64,000 nucleotides of DNA from Sweltsa coloradensis (Eukaryota; Arthropoda; Insecta; Plecoptera; Chloroperlidae): contig JAMZAV010000765.1 of the NCBI GenBank assembly GCA_024449915.1, positions 248,001 through 312,000 on the forward strand. The letters are read 5' to 3'. Below the pieces are notes generated by a model. The model did no database searches. It saw only the letters and a program-made list of their open reading frames with translations, and had not been told where the DNA came from. Within the stretch, counting starts at the first letter, position 1, and each line of letters opens with the position of its first letter. Positions 24,276 through 34,965 of this stretch are shown piece after piece. The position numbers and the translations under genes are program-made.

Positions 24276-24886
24276 ATAGGAAATAGCAATCAAATGGGTT
24301 TGGGCAGTGCGAAAAACCCGCGGAAACAGTGGCGTAGATATCGGCTGTGCAAGTAGTGCAGCCAAAACCGGGGCCCACGGGCCCCTAAGGGGGGCCCCGA
24401 GGATAGGAAACGGTCCCCCAAAATTTTTACAGTTTAGGATTAAGCATTTCCGATAATCCCTAGAAAGTCATTCAACTGTGAAACATTTTTAAAAAAGTTT
24501 CATCAAAAAATTCCATTGCTATGGGTATGGATACGATAGGGTGGGCCCCCCCCCCCCCGACAACTGTGAGTTTACAAGTTACCGTTTCTAGGAAAAGGCT
24601 TTTTCTACCCTTTTTCAATTAGAAAAAAATTAATTTCAAAAATTGATTAGCTATAACTTTTCCCAAAAACCCGTAAGCCAGCCAATTAGTGGAAAGGGCA
24701 TGAGATCTGCATTTAAATTTTTTTTTTGGAAAAAGAAGATCGAAAAAATGTGGGTGTTCGGACTCGCGGGTGTACAAAAAGTGTATAAAAGTTTTAAAGG
24801 GTTTTGTTGTGTGTTGCTATTGAAGCTAGTGGTTTCAATATTTTGTCATGTATATTTCAAACAGTATGTTGCGACGGGGGGTTGAT

Positions 24887-25033
24887 TGGATGAGCGTAGC
24901 GAGCGAAGGAAATTCCATTTCCCCTTTCATTGGGGAAAAAAAAAATCCGGAATGTTTTTTTTTCTTTTTTTTGTATTTTGGGCCGTTTGTTAACACGATT
25001 TGGGTAAAACCCAAAACTCCAATTGGTTTTTTT

Positions 25034-25086
<53 letters not shown>

Positions 25087-25800
25087 CCGGGGAAAAAATT
25101 TTTTGAAACCTTAAAATTTCCAAGAATTTTTAATTCATTAAAAAATTAAGGGTTTTGTGAAAAAAAAAAAAAAACAATGGGGAAAAAACATGTAGGTGTT
25201 ATAAGCCCAAAGGGAAAAATTTAAAAAAAAAAAAAAAAACGTAAAATTGATTTTCATTAGAAAAATTTTTGGGTTAAGCTAAAAAACGTTTAATCAATTC
25301 AAAATTTAAAAGGCCTTAAAAAAATTCATCGCAATTGGGTATCGGTTTAGCCGGAATCGTGTTAATAAACACACAAAAATACAAAAAAAAACATTCCGGA
25401 TTCGTGTAAAATTTTTGAGCGCAATCGAAATATTATTTCTCATGAAAAACGAAAATTTTCGATTTTTTTTTTCGTATTTAAAACATTTCTATTTCTTCTA
25501 CTTTTAACACCTACATGCTTTATGCGACTGTAATGATTTTTCACAATCTTAATTTTTGAATTCATATATTCGTGGAAATTTGAGCGCAATCGAAATATTA
25601 TTTCTCATGAAAAAACGCAATTTTACAATTTTTTTTTCGATCGAAAAAAAGAATCATAACACCTACATGCTTTATCCGATTCTTCTGATTTTTTCACAGA
25701 ACCTTAATTTTATGAATTAATGTATTGGTGTGAAATTTGAGCGCAATCGAAAGTTTATTTCTCATGAAAATCGCAATTTTACGATTTTTTCCATTTTTTA
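24887..25800. mobile_element. Family A variant, second copy (left part noisy)
   Basis: It corresponds to 9,021-9,868, beginning 'ttggatgagcgtagcgagcg'. The right half from about 25,340 is clean and nearly identical to copy 1, with an extra unit around 25,600-25,740. A run of more than 50 T at about 25,031-25,086 lies in the noisy half. Confidence 0.65.
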
Positions 25801-25844
25801 GGGCGCGAATGCGGCCTTATAGGTTTGCAACAAGTTTATAGATA

Positions 25845-25934
25845 TATGTATGTACCTATGTATGTATGTATGTATGTATGTATGTATGTATGTATGTATG
25901 TATGTATGTATGTATGTATGTATGTATGTATGCA
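25845..25934. repeat. (ATGT)n microsatellite, second array
   Basis: About 86 bp of ATGT, flanked exactly as at 9,909-10,064. It is shorter than the first array and lacks most of the GGATGC variants. Confidence 0.95.
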
Positions 25935-26494
25935 TACAGTTGCTGAAGCGGAGTTCGGACAGCGTCATGGCGCACGAAAACGTGGGAACTTGTTGCGAGG
26001 TCCTTGAACACAAATACATCTTTTTGCCGGTGTCGGGTAGGGCGTGTCGGTCGGAGCATCTGGAGTCGTTGGCGAAGTCGGCTGACGTACTCTGATGTGC
26101 TGTCTGGAATTGTCCTATCGTTCAAAGGTCTGTAGTCGCCGCATGGCCTCCACTGATTTTCCTTCTTCGGAACGAGGTGAAGGGCAGCAGACCAGCTGCT
26201 AGATGAACGCCTTGCGACACCTGTTTTGAGCATCATATCAAATTCGGTCTTGGCAATCTGCAGACGGTCAGGTGCCAGACGTCGAGGCTTGCAAGATGTT
26301 GGATGTCCAGGTGTCGTGTGAATATGATGCATGGTCCCGTGTTTAATGTCACGCAAAATACCTGATGGCTTTGTAATGTCCGGAAACTCATTCAAGATGT
26401 CGTGGTAACGAGACCCTCCACTGACTGCCTTGACATGTTTCTTGAGCGTCGGTAGACAACTTACCAGCGACGGTAAGTGATGAGGCACTATCAA
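25935..26494 (-). pseudogene. Gypsy pol remnant: RT N-terminus fused to integrase C-terminus, copy 2
   Basis: Same content as 10,065-10,588: RT fingers (VPKKENQWRPCGDYRPL) joined to the integrase tail (HVFVRHDAVRTPLQ) with the same internal deletion. The link to the protease frame is broken near 26,440. Part of a CsRn1-like Gypsy deletion derivative read from 27,607 down to 25,935 on this strand. Confidence 0.85.
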
Positions 26495-26783
26495 CTAACC
26501 TTCGATTGCGGGCGTCAACAAGTAGGTCATAGAACGATAAGAAGTCAACTCCGATGATTGGTCTGGATACGTCGGCAACGACGAAACGCCAGACGAACTC
26601 GCGTTTGAGTCCCAAGTTGAGGTTGAAGTTGATGGTTCCATAAGTCGCTATGACTGATCCATTAGCCGCGAAAAGCTTGTATGTTGATCGTTCGCGAGGT
26701 CCCTTGATGAGCTTACGTGGATACACACACAGATCAGACCCGGTGTCGACCAGGAACTGACGTTGACTCAGAATGTCTATCAC
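26388..26783 (-). pseudogene. Gypsy aspartic protease, near-complete
   Basis: The active site FLVDTGSDLCVYP lies near residue 10 and the C-terminal 'RPIIGVDFLSFYDLLVD' near residue 70, the usual spacing for a Ty3/Gypsy retropepsin. It would normally be released from the Gag-Pol polyprotein. The frame continues about 40 residues past the domain before stopping, where it is out of phase with the RT fragment. Confidence 0.85.
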
Positions 26784-26849
26784 AAAGAGACGGCGTGAGG
26801 TTGGGCAGTCGTCTGCCGCATTTACTGACTGCCCGCGTAGTTTTTTGCA

Positions 26850-27607
26850 TCAAAATTGCATGGTTTTCGGCACGACCTTGCCTGTGCGCCATATTTCCGG
26901 TGGTACCAACACATATCATCTGCTGGTGTTCGCCGTATTGCGTTTTGTGAGTTCGACGAAGGTAGATCGCATCGTCGATTTGATCGATGCGAGCAAGATG
27001 GCTGTGCAGTTCAATTGTTGGATTGCGCTGCGACTTGTCGTGATAACTCCTCCAACTGCGTTTGATAGCTGTCGACAATCGCTACCCGAGGAGAGGTGGG
27101 CGCCATCTCATGTATTCTGTCAGCAATCACTGCGAGTGCATCAAGGTCATCAGGTGGTGATGAAGCCAAAATGTCATGCATACGGGGCGGCAAGCGTTCA
27201 AACCACAATGTTCGTAACACCTTGTTTGTTACCTCTGACCCAGCTAACATGCGTAGGCGAAGCAGAAATTCGGAAGGTTTACCATCACCCATAACCTCAT
27301 GATGAATTAGCTGTTTAATACGTGCTTCGGGCGATGGCGAGAACCGACGAATGAGCTCAGTTTTAAGAAGCTCATATTTACCTACGCTTGGGGGCTTGAC
27401 GATGATGTCGCGTACCGTCGTGGTGTACCGTTGTTCAAGGGCGCTTGCTGCATAATTAAATTTAGTTGAATCCTGCGAGATCCCTGCTAAATCAAATTGA
27501 TTCTCAATTTGCGCAAACCACAAAACAGGATCATTTGCCCAAAACGGTGGAACTTTCACACTTATTCTATCGACTGCAACAGGTGCTGTATTGTCGGATG
27601 AAGCCAT
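26850..27607 (-). pseudogene. Gypsy gag (CsRn1-like), frameshifted before the zinc finger
   Basis: The frame from 27,607 to 27,011 has the Gypsy capsid signature: 'VPPFWANDPVLWFAQIENQF' near residue 19, then 'ELLKTELIRRFSPSPEARIKQL' and 'KVLRTLWFERLPPRMHDIL'. The CHCC zinc finger (CWYHRKYG....SCRKPC) lies at about 26,852-26,920 in another frame. The start methionine sits only about 30 bp from the third ATGT array, so no LTR or normal leader remains. This is the gag portion missing from copy 1. Confidence 0.85.
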
Positions 27608-27638
27608 GTGTCGTTTGTGTTAGTATGGAATAAGAAGA

Positions 27639-27780
27639 ATGTATGTATGTATGTATGTATGTATGTATGTATGTATGTATGTATGTATGTATGTATGTAT
27701 GTATGTATGTATGTATGTATGTATGTATGTATGTATGGATGCATGCATGCATGCATGCATGTATGTATGTATGTATGTAT
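27639..27780. repeat. (ATGT)n microsatellite, third array
   Basis: About 140 bp of ATGT with ATGC variants near its right side. It lies just upstream of the gag start, so the Gypsy derivative is bracketed by ATGT arrays on both sides. Confidence 0.95.
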
Positions 27781-28500
27781 CCGTGTACATTTAGCGCCCG
27801 TCAAGACCTATGCATTTATTTGAGGTAGAAGATATTAACCAATGTAAACGAAACTTTACAGGCATGGCATGATTACAAAAGAACACTGCATCCCTTGTTA
27901 AAATTTCATACTTTTGTGAGGGTCGTAAGTGCTCTTAAATGCAAGTTTAGTCAGCCGTAAAATTTTGACATTTTACACATTGCGATAGTTTTTCATCAAA
28001 AGTCTTATATCAATTTTGCGTTAGCGCAACGAAACTCAAATACGACCTGCCTGGATTGTTTGTGAATAGAATACTACCAAATAAATTTTCATGACGTCAT
28101 TAGTTGCGAGCACGTGTGTGACAAAAATTAGTCAGATCCGTGTACATTTAGCGCGCGTCAAAACCTTTGTATTTATTTGAGGTAGAAGATATTAACCGAT
28201 ATAAACGAAACTTCACAGGCATGATCCCAAGGGAATCACTCCTGCATCACTCCTTAAAATTTTATACTTTTGTGGAGGACGTAAGTGTTCTTAAATGCAA
28301 GTTTAATTTACTTATTTTTTCAGATACGTGTACATTTACCGCGCGTCAAGACCTACGAATTTGTTTGAGGTAGAAAATATTAATTTATGTAAACGAAACT
28401 TTACAGGCATGATCCCAAAAGAACCCTGCATCACTCCTTAAAATTTCATACTTTTGTGAGGGACGTAAGTGTTCTTAAATGGAAGTTTAATTTACTCATG
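27780..28500. repeat. Three-unit tandem repeat (about 180-360 bp units)
   Basis: Units begin with 'cgtgtacattta.cgc.cgtc' at 27,780, 28,138 and 28,325. Shared words follow: 'ttgaggtagaa.atatta', 'gtaaacgaaactt.acagg' and 'tacttttgtg'. The first unit is longer because about 170 bp of extra sequence follows its core. Possible protein reading was not supported. Confidence 0.8.
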
Positions 28501-29640
28501 TTTTGCTTTTGATCCCTGTTATGTTGGTTGCAGCTAAGTGATAAAAACTTGAAAAAAGGGTCTGGCCCGCTGTCTTGTTGTTTTAAGCGATTGGGAGGGG
28601 GGTGGGGGGAGAGGGGAAGTTGCATACTCCAGGAAAGGATATTGCTTTACGTCTCATATTTATGCAACTTGGCTAATCGAGACGAAGGGAGGGACGTAAG
28701 GGATGACGCGAGGGGACAAGGCCTTTTAGACTACCATCTGGGTTTTGTCTCTGTATCTCTCTCAAGTTAAATAATATATTACAGGGGAGATTTACTAAAA
28801 ATTATGTTTATAACTTCTACTCACATAATATTAAGCCTGGTGATTTAGCAGTCACAATACAAATTAACAATTTTTGTTGTTGCTTTCATTATGTCTTATA
28901 TGAGTCCCGGGATATAAAATCAATTATTTTCACCAATCATTTTTGTTTATGACCGAATTATAGCTAATATTTAATGTCGGTATAAGTTCTAAGTTCATTA
29001 TAATAGTCTGCTCCAAGTTCTTTGTATGAGCTCTGGTAGCGGATTCACGCAACGCTCTAAGGAGTATACTTGCTGACGGCGGAGTGTCTACCCCATAAGA
29101 ATAGCCTACACTCGCACCGATCACCACCAGAAAGAAAGCTAAAACTTATATAGACACTCGAGTTAGATCTACAGTTTTTTTTTTTGTATGTAGGCCTAAT
29201 TACTTTTATTTGTTTCTCAATATTTTCACAAAGTTTTTTTATCGTACTGAAAAGTAATGTTTATTGTCGGTTAAAGTTCCAAGTTCATTATAATATGTAT
29301 GCCTTTGTAATTGATCGCGCCCTACAGTAAACGGCAGGAGGCCATTTACAGAGAAAAATCTTAACCCAAGAATGTATTAATCGTATTATGAAATAAATTC
29401 ACATTATGTTTTATTTGGGAATAATCGTATCAGCTCACATCATATTTTTGTTTTCATCAAGTGTTCCTGACAAAGTTCTTAAGTTTACCGCACTGATATT
29501 TTGAGGGTGTACAGTTTTTTCTTTCATTCTTATTTTGTTCAAATTCATTTTAGAAAAATAAGTTTAATTACTCCGCTTTCTTTGGATTAGTAAGTATTTT
29601 ACCAGATAGGAACATGTGGCGGAAAGTACCGGCGCGGAAA
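28501..29640. other. Intergenic, no gene seen
   Basis: AT-rich sequence; no recognisable coding region. A 'ttataaagttctaagttcattataat'-type phrase recurs at about 28,980 and 29,270, suggesting an old local duplication. Confidence 0.5.
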
Positions 29641-29647
29641 GGCACTG

Positions 29648-29681
29648 CAAGAGGTCGCTGGCGGCCTGGCGCGACCTCTTG
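29648..29681. repeat. 11-bp perfect stem hairpin
   Basis: 'caagaggtcgc' and 'gcgacctcttg' flank a 12-nt GC-rich loop in AT-rich surroundings. No downstream T-run was seen, so a terminator or ncRNA is not claimed. Confidence 0.6.
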
Positions 29682-29699
29682 TTTAAATTACGGTTTTTT

Positions 29700-29835
29700 C
29701 GTTTTAAAAAAGGTCTTGAACTTAGTAATGATTTTTTCCCAGAACAACAGAAAATCTGCATAACACATGGCAGCTCAATGCACCAATTACGCTCATCCAA
29801 CAACGCACCTGAAAAAGCGTTTGCGAATCATCTTA
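29700..29835 (+). mobile_element. Family A variant end fragment
   Basis: Sequence around 'acacatggcagctcaatgca' and 'aaaaagcgtttgcgaa' matches the right end of the element at 39,212-39,968. Only the terminal part is recognisable here. Confidence 0.6.
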
Positions 29836-29974
29836 GTACCTATATAATAATTTAATGGATATATATATTTTTTTTTATGGTGGAAACACCCCTTCACCCA
29901 ACTAAATGATGTAGGAACAAAGTGTAGTGATATTTTTTATATATTATTATCAAACTTAAATGCAAAATGTTCCC

Positions 29975-30830
29975 GGGCCGGGTACTCAACACATGACTCG
30001 CTCGTTCGCAGTGTTGGGTAGGAACGGAACTAAACAGTTCCAGTTCCTAGGAACTAGTTCCTTTTTAAGGAACTGAGGGAGGAACTAGTTCCTTTTTCCA
30101 GACAGGAACTAAGGGAGGAACTAGTTCCAATTTTCCAGGAACTGTAACTTATTTTCATAAGTTCCTTTTTTGAACGAGTGAGCGTAGCGAACGTAGTGAA
30201 AATCATTCGACTTAAACGGCCCTTATTGTTTTTCTGCGTGCGTGTGTAAGTGTGTGTGTACGTTGAAAATCAGCCGAATCGCTGAACAGATTGCGCTGAA
30301 ATTTTAAACAGACATCCGGTACGAGTTTATTGAGAACTGCTAACAAAATCAGCAAGATTCATTGCGATTTAAACCTACAAGAAATAATAAACTGAAAAAT
30401 AGACTTCCAATGTTTAGAAATTATTTTAACGACAATGTTTTAGATTTTGAAAAGATATTTTTTGTTTGTTATTCGCCTGGCCGTGAAATGCCGTGCCCAT
30501 GCAAGGTCTGTCGAATGTTGCACGTCAAGGTACCCCCAAATTCCGCTCGTAGATTGAGTAAACCTTGCAATATTTTTACGTATTTCGTACTGGCTATGTT
30601 TACCATAGTAGGCCCTATTGCCACAGATGATGGACTACACAGCGTTATATGCATTTCAAAACATGTTTAATTATTTTTGAAATACAATCAAGAAATTACA
30701 AAATCTTTTCCGACCAGGGGATTGAACCCACTTCTTTCACATTTCGGCTACAAGGGTGCCTTAGCCAACTAGACTAGGGAAACGCCAAAGTCGTAGTTAG
30801 ACGAGTGAGCGAGTCATGTGGTGAGTACCC
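29975..30830. mobile_element. Composite MITE (family C) with nested hAT-like piece
   Basis: Left and right ends carry inverted 'gggtactca.cacatgactcgctc' sequences, with 'ctagggaaacgccaaagtcg' at the right end. The same ends recur at 34,398-34,455, 60,961-61,017 and 61,663-61,699. At 30,009-30,172 a hAT-like terminus 'cagtgttgggtaggaac' with repeated 'ggaactagttcc' motifs is nested at 'ctcgttcg'. The body at 30,174-30,380 is repeated in inverted orientation at 34,740-34,965. Non-coding. Confidence 0.55.
30675..30779 (-). mobile_element. tRNA-derived SINE (head and tail)
   Basis: The minus strand of 30,710-30,779 has an A box 'tagtctagttggctaagg' and a B box 'gggttcaatccc' at tRNA-like spacing, then a tail 'ttttgtaatttcttgattgt' shared with other copies in the window. 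The cloverleaf is imperfect, so this is a SINE head rather than a working tRNA gene. It could be transcribed by RNA polymerase III. Confidence 0.65.
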
Positions 30831-30942
30831 GGGAACATTTACATTTAAGTTTGATAATTATATTCGTATAAATAATAGTTTTTTAAGTTTAGTTGGTATA
30901 CGGGGACGGGCGCGTCAACTGTAAGGTCCCAACAAACATTTT

Positions 30943-31450
30943 TCACTCCTAAGGATTACTCTGGGATTTCTTTTATGGGAGGAAAGAGCTCCTGGGTACT
31001 ACCTTTTTCCTATGCTTTTAACATGGAGTGAGACACTAAGAGCAGTGTACAGGTGGCACAACCCTGGGATATCCGGAGTACTGCCCAGAAAGCAGCACAG
31101 AGGCAGAGCGTGGGTTGCCTTGGAGTATCCTCAGTATTACCCAGAAAGGTAATAGCTCCCATTGAGGTAGCTCACAGGCAGACTGTAGGCAAAATGATGG
31201 GATATCCTCTGTACTGCCCAGAAAGGTAGCTCCCAGGCAGGAAACTTGTGGGAGCTTGTTCCTCCTGAGGATTACTCTGGGGTTACTTTTATGGGAGGAG
31301 AGAGCTCCTGGGTACTACCTTTCTCCTAAAACTTTTAACATGGAGTGCTCACACTAAGAGCAGTGTACAGGTGGCACAACCCTGGGCTATCCTGAGTACT
31401 GACCAGAAAGGTAGCTCCCAGGCAGGAAGCTTGTGGGTGGACTGTCGGCA
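30943..31450. repeat. Tandem duplication, period about 316 bp
   Basis: 'aggattactctggg', 'gagctcctgggtactacctt', 'acatggagtg' and 'acaggtggcacaaccctggg' occur in the same order in two units starting near 30,943 and 31,259. Shorter 'cccagaaaggtagctcccag' motifs recur within each. Similar 'cctgaaaggtag' and 'gggcagtactcagg' words lie at 46,000-46,200. Confidence 0.8.
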
Positions 31451-31680
31451 ATAAGCTAGATTTAAAAGCAATTAATTTTAATTAATTACTTTTAATTCCA
31501 ATATTGCCCACAGTGCTGTTAAATAGATGTACTATTGTGTGAAATAAGTAGCAAAAACAAAATAAATTAAAGTTTGTGAAAAGTATTAAAATTTGCTTTA
31601 AATTTTGCACATTTTTATCAATTAGACGTGTTATTTGATTCAAAACTTGAATACCAAATATTTGAATTAATAACAATACA

Positions 31681-32073
31681 TAGGGATGCACACGATTATC
31701 GATATTATCGATCAATAATCAATAATGGTTATTATTTTGATAATCGATAAACAAAATTAATTATCGATTATCGAAACATAAAATAATTCGTCAACAGTGG
31801 CACTAACTAAACTCTAAAGATGGAGATTATCTCACGTTGTGTCATGACACTAGAGATTTATGTTTGGAATTGACCTATCAGTTGATAACGGAAGCCAAAC
31901 ACATGACATCGAAGACAGCCAGGCCGTAAACGGAACGTGATTGTTTTGTTTTGACTTACATGTGCCACACTTGAGGTTCCACTTATAGATCGGAACGGGC
32001 TTTATTGGTGATTCGATAATGACATTACCATTTTGATAATCGATAATGAAAAAGGTATTGATGTGCATCCCTA
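31681..32073. mobile_element. Non-autonomous hAT MITE, 393 bp
   Basis: A perfect 12-bp inverted terminal repeat 'tagggatgcaca' is flanked by 'acaataca' (31,673-31,680) and 'acaataaa' (32,074-32,081), which match at 7 of 8 bases. Subterminal sequence is full of 'attatcgat' palindromes, like the element at 3,715-4,222. It has no transposase. Confidence 0.85.
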
Positions 32074-32689
32074 ACAATAAAGTAATTAATTTACTAATTA
32101 ATAAAGTAATGAATTATATTTTAAAAAATTGTTAATTTTCATTTTCTATTCTAAAGTATTCATTGGTATTCAAGTTTTGCATCAAATAATAGTCCTAGTT
32201 GATACAAATTTGCAAAATTTAAAATATTCACATTTTCAACTTTTGGTTTCAAATATTCTAAACCAATAAATAGGGATTAGTTTTGTAGGGCATACATGTT
32301 TACCTAAATCATTTTTAGGAACCCACACAGCCACACTTGCAGAGAGGCATAAGTCATGACGGCATATGCCGTTATTCGGCAATAGTGAGTACTGTATGTG
32401 CTGCCATCAATCATTATAACATATATGCCTATGCACTCTCACCACTTTCTGTTTTGTGCTTGCATTCATGTTTAGTTCATGTGTATGACCATCCCTAAAA
32501 GGAAGTTCCGGAAATAGTTAATTGCAATTAAGATGTAGGCTTATAGGCCTATTACATTATGGTTTCCATTTATTTCCATTTTTTGTAATCAATACCTTAT
32601 CAAAATTTTTCAATCATTTAAAATATTTTATCTTGGTTCGATCTACTGATAAACAATTATGTATAACGATTAATTAAATCTCTCAAATT

Positions 32690-33150
32690 ACGAGCGTTGT
32701 GGTAACTATGGATCTGCTGATGTAGATGTAGGTTTATGCACGCTTTGGAAACGGAACTCTAAGTGGCCTCAGACAAGTTCCCAGCTCCTGCTTGTTAGTC
32801 CATAACTCAGTAGTGTTAACAAGGCGGCTTAGAAATGTGAAAATATCAACCGAATGCAAGACTTGTACACACTATTCAAAATTTGGGCGATTGCAGAGCG
32901 ATTGCGTCAGGGCCTACAGGGTTGGCTTGGTCGCTGTGATTTACTGTCCCCCACTGAAATTCAGTTATATAATTGAGTGGGTACTCTAAATACGATTTAT
33001 TTATTTATTCATTATGTTGCACACCAAGAATCAGGTATTGTGAAACAGACAACCATGGAGTTCCGTTGACAAAGCGCGCATAAACCGACTGCACATTCCC
33101 TAGTTCTACGTCAGCATATTATCCATAGTTACCGTCCGTAACGCGCATTA
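32690..33150. mobile_element. Terminal-inverted-repeat element, about 460 bp
   Basis: 'ggtaactatggat' and 'ggtttatgc.cgcttt' at 32,700-32,765 are mirrored at 33,053-33,140 as degenerate inverted repeats. The interior contains a dispersed S1 repeat (32,898-32,995). Boundaries are approximate and no target duplication was identified. Confidence 0.5.
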
Positions 33151-34397
33151 TAATACATCAATGATACAGTGCACACTTTATACTTCTAATAACAGGCCTA
33201 CTACCAATAATAATCTGCATCTAAGTAAGTAGATTTATTTAGTTGTCCTCCTTTGTAAATCAGTTTTTTATAACTGAATAGGATAAGATGTTAAATAGGC
33301 CTAAATAAATAAAAAATAAAAAAATTACCCTTACTGAAATATGAGACGTGATTTTATAGGAATAAAACAACAAATCAAATTTCAGTAAGGGTAGCCTAAC
33401 TTGAAATCCACGGGCTTAGGCCTATGTCCGTTAGAAAGAAATGTAACCTGACAACATCACTATTTTCTTAATAATACAACACAAAAATTACAATAGAAAA
33501 TAATCAATAAAAGAAATACCAAAGTACATGAAGTTTTTCATTATTTACCGTATAGGGTACCCTAGGCATTTTTTTCTTTTTAACTTCTTTGCTTTGCTTC
33601 TTTAACTTTACACTACCTACCATCTTCCTAATTTACTACAGTAACGCACGCTACTACCTACTGCGCTACACAAGCAATATAGTGCACCATTCACAGTCAG
33701 TATTGATAGAAATGTGCAAGCACTATATTTCGAGGAGTTTACTGAGCACGACTTATGCCATTTGGGCGTAACAGATAGTCAAAACAACATTGTTTTGTAA
33801 AGCTGGGATTTGGTTTGGGGAGGGCCAATTGCTTCCCGAGCCTTCTCCCCCTGGATACGCCACTATAGGAGAGGGTGCTACCAAGATAAACATGTTTACA
33901 TAATATAATTTATTGGTTTCAATCGAAAATAAATCACTCGACAATCAGTATGAATTACTCCACAATCAATAAACTAAACCGATAGTGTTCCGTAGCGAAG
34001 TTCAACGGCGACTGCGACTAATGAATGAGCCGCAAACCTTTGTTGCAAGTTGCGACCTGCCGCCACCTGCAGCATGTGGGAGGCGGTGAGTCACCGTATT
34101 CCTGTAGAAGGGTTAAAGAATTGCCACGAATCAATTGAAACTGAAGGCCTTCCTATGTATCTAATTTATCCAATTTAATGACACATGTTTTTTATGTTAG
34201 GTAACAATTGAATAAATCCATGAGATTTTAATAAAAAGGGGTTTTAATGGGGGCTGGAAGGCCTAGGCCTTACCCTGAAACTGGCGCTGATCCCCATACC
34301 CCCTACCCTAACTTCTGGTACTCCTTCGGTTTTTTTTTTGGGGGGGTCCAAATGCTTTTTGCGATGTTTTGAGTGCAGAGCGTTGGTGTTGTGAAAT
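33151..34397. other. Intergenic, no gene seen
   Basis: AT-rich. A 15-bp inverted pair 'acccttactgaaat' / 'atttcagtaagggt' lies at 33,325-33,340 and 33,379-33,393. No coding region is supported. Confidence 0.5.
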
Positions 34398-34490
34398 ACT
34401 AGGGAAACGCCAAAGTCGTTGTTAAACGAGTGAGTGAGCCATGTGTTGAGTAGGCCTACATTTGAAAAATGTAAACAAATGCTATCGATC

Positions 34491-34674
34491 TCTTCTGTAT
34501 GATCCCTGGGCTGTTTCGTCGTGTCGATGATGAGGCACTGCTCGACGTTTCGCCACTCATGTTGGTGGCTTCTTTCTTGAATCATTCTTGAAGAAGCCAC
34601 CAACATGGGTGGCGAAACGTCGAGCAGTGCCTCATCATCGACACGACGAAACAGCCCAGGGATCATACAGAAGA
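34491..34674. repeat. Long hairpin with hammerhead-like 3' core (Penelope-like tail?)
   Basis: Two arms of about 85 bp are almost perfect inverted copies with a tiny loop near 34,583. Each arm, read outward, has a stem 'gccacc'/'ggtggc', then GAAAC, then the 'acgt' palindrome. This resembles helix II plus the GAAA box and short helix III of the dimeric hammerhead motifs known from Penelope-like elements. The CUGANGA box reads 'ttgaaga' in one arm and is absent in the other, so cleavage activity is doubtful. Confidence 0.5.
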
Positions 34675-34739
34675 CATCTACGGGTCGTGAAAGCCTACAA
34701 CATCTCATCAAATGCAATCGATATTTAAAAAAATCAATT

Positions 34740-34965
34740 TTTATTTATTGTAGGTTTAAATCGCAATGGATAGCTAGCTGATTTTGTTATCAGTATTCAG
34801 TTCTCAGTAAACTCGTACCGGATGTCTGTTTAAAATTTCAGCGCTATCTGATCAGCGATTCGTCTGTTTTCGACGTAAGCCTACAGACAAGACAGACAGA
34901 CTCGCAGAATAAGGCCGTTTGAGTTGCATGGAAACACTCAGTCGCTTCGCTCCCTCGTTTAATAA
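34740..34965 (-). repeat. Inverted copy of the 30,174-30,380 repeat
   Basis: Shared phrases include 'aggtttaaatcgcaatg', 'actcgtaccggatgtctgtt' and 'taaaatttcagcgc'. The end reads 'gcttcgctccctcgtttaa'. It is a fragment of family C. Confidence 0.65.

Larger units (their letters stand above)
12803..25340. other. Error-rich region overlapping duplicated block copy 2
   Basis: Aligned by eye with 6,160-9,540, this stretch shows inflated homopolymers (gggg, cccc, aaaa, tttt), bases replaced by a neighbouring base, and frequent small insertions. From about 25,340 onward the match to copy 1 becomes nearly exact again. That pattern looks like low-quality or unpolished consensus rather than evolutionary decay. 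Coding calls inside it are unreliable. Confidence 0.75.

Noticed and set aside
9909..27780. CRISPR-like array
   Set aside because: The ATGT runs have no spacers, and the other tandem repeats here have unit sizes and divergence typical of eukaryotic satellites.
34584..34640. Active hammerhead ribozyme
   Set aside because: The CUGANGA box is altered to 'ttgaaga' and no helix I partner was found beside it, so only a hammerhead-like remnant is claimed.
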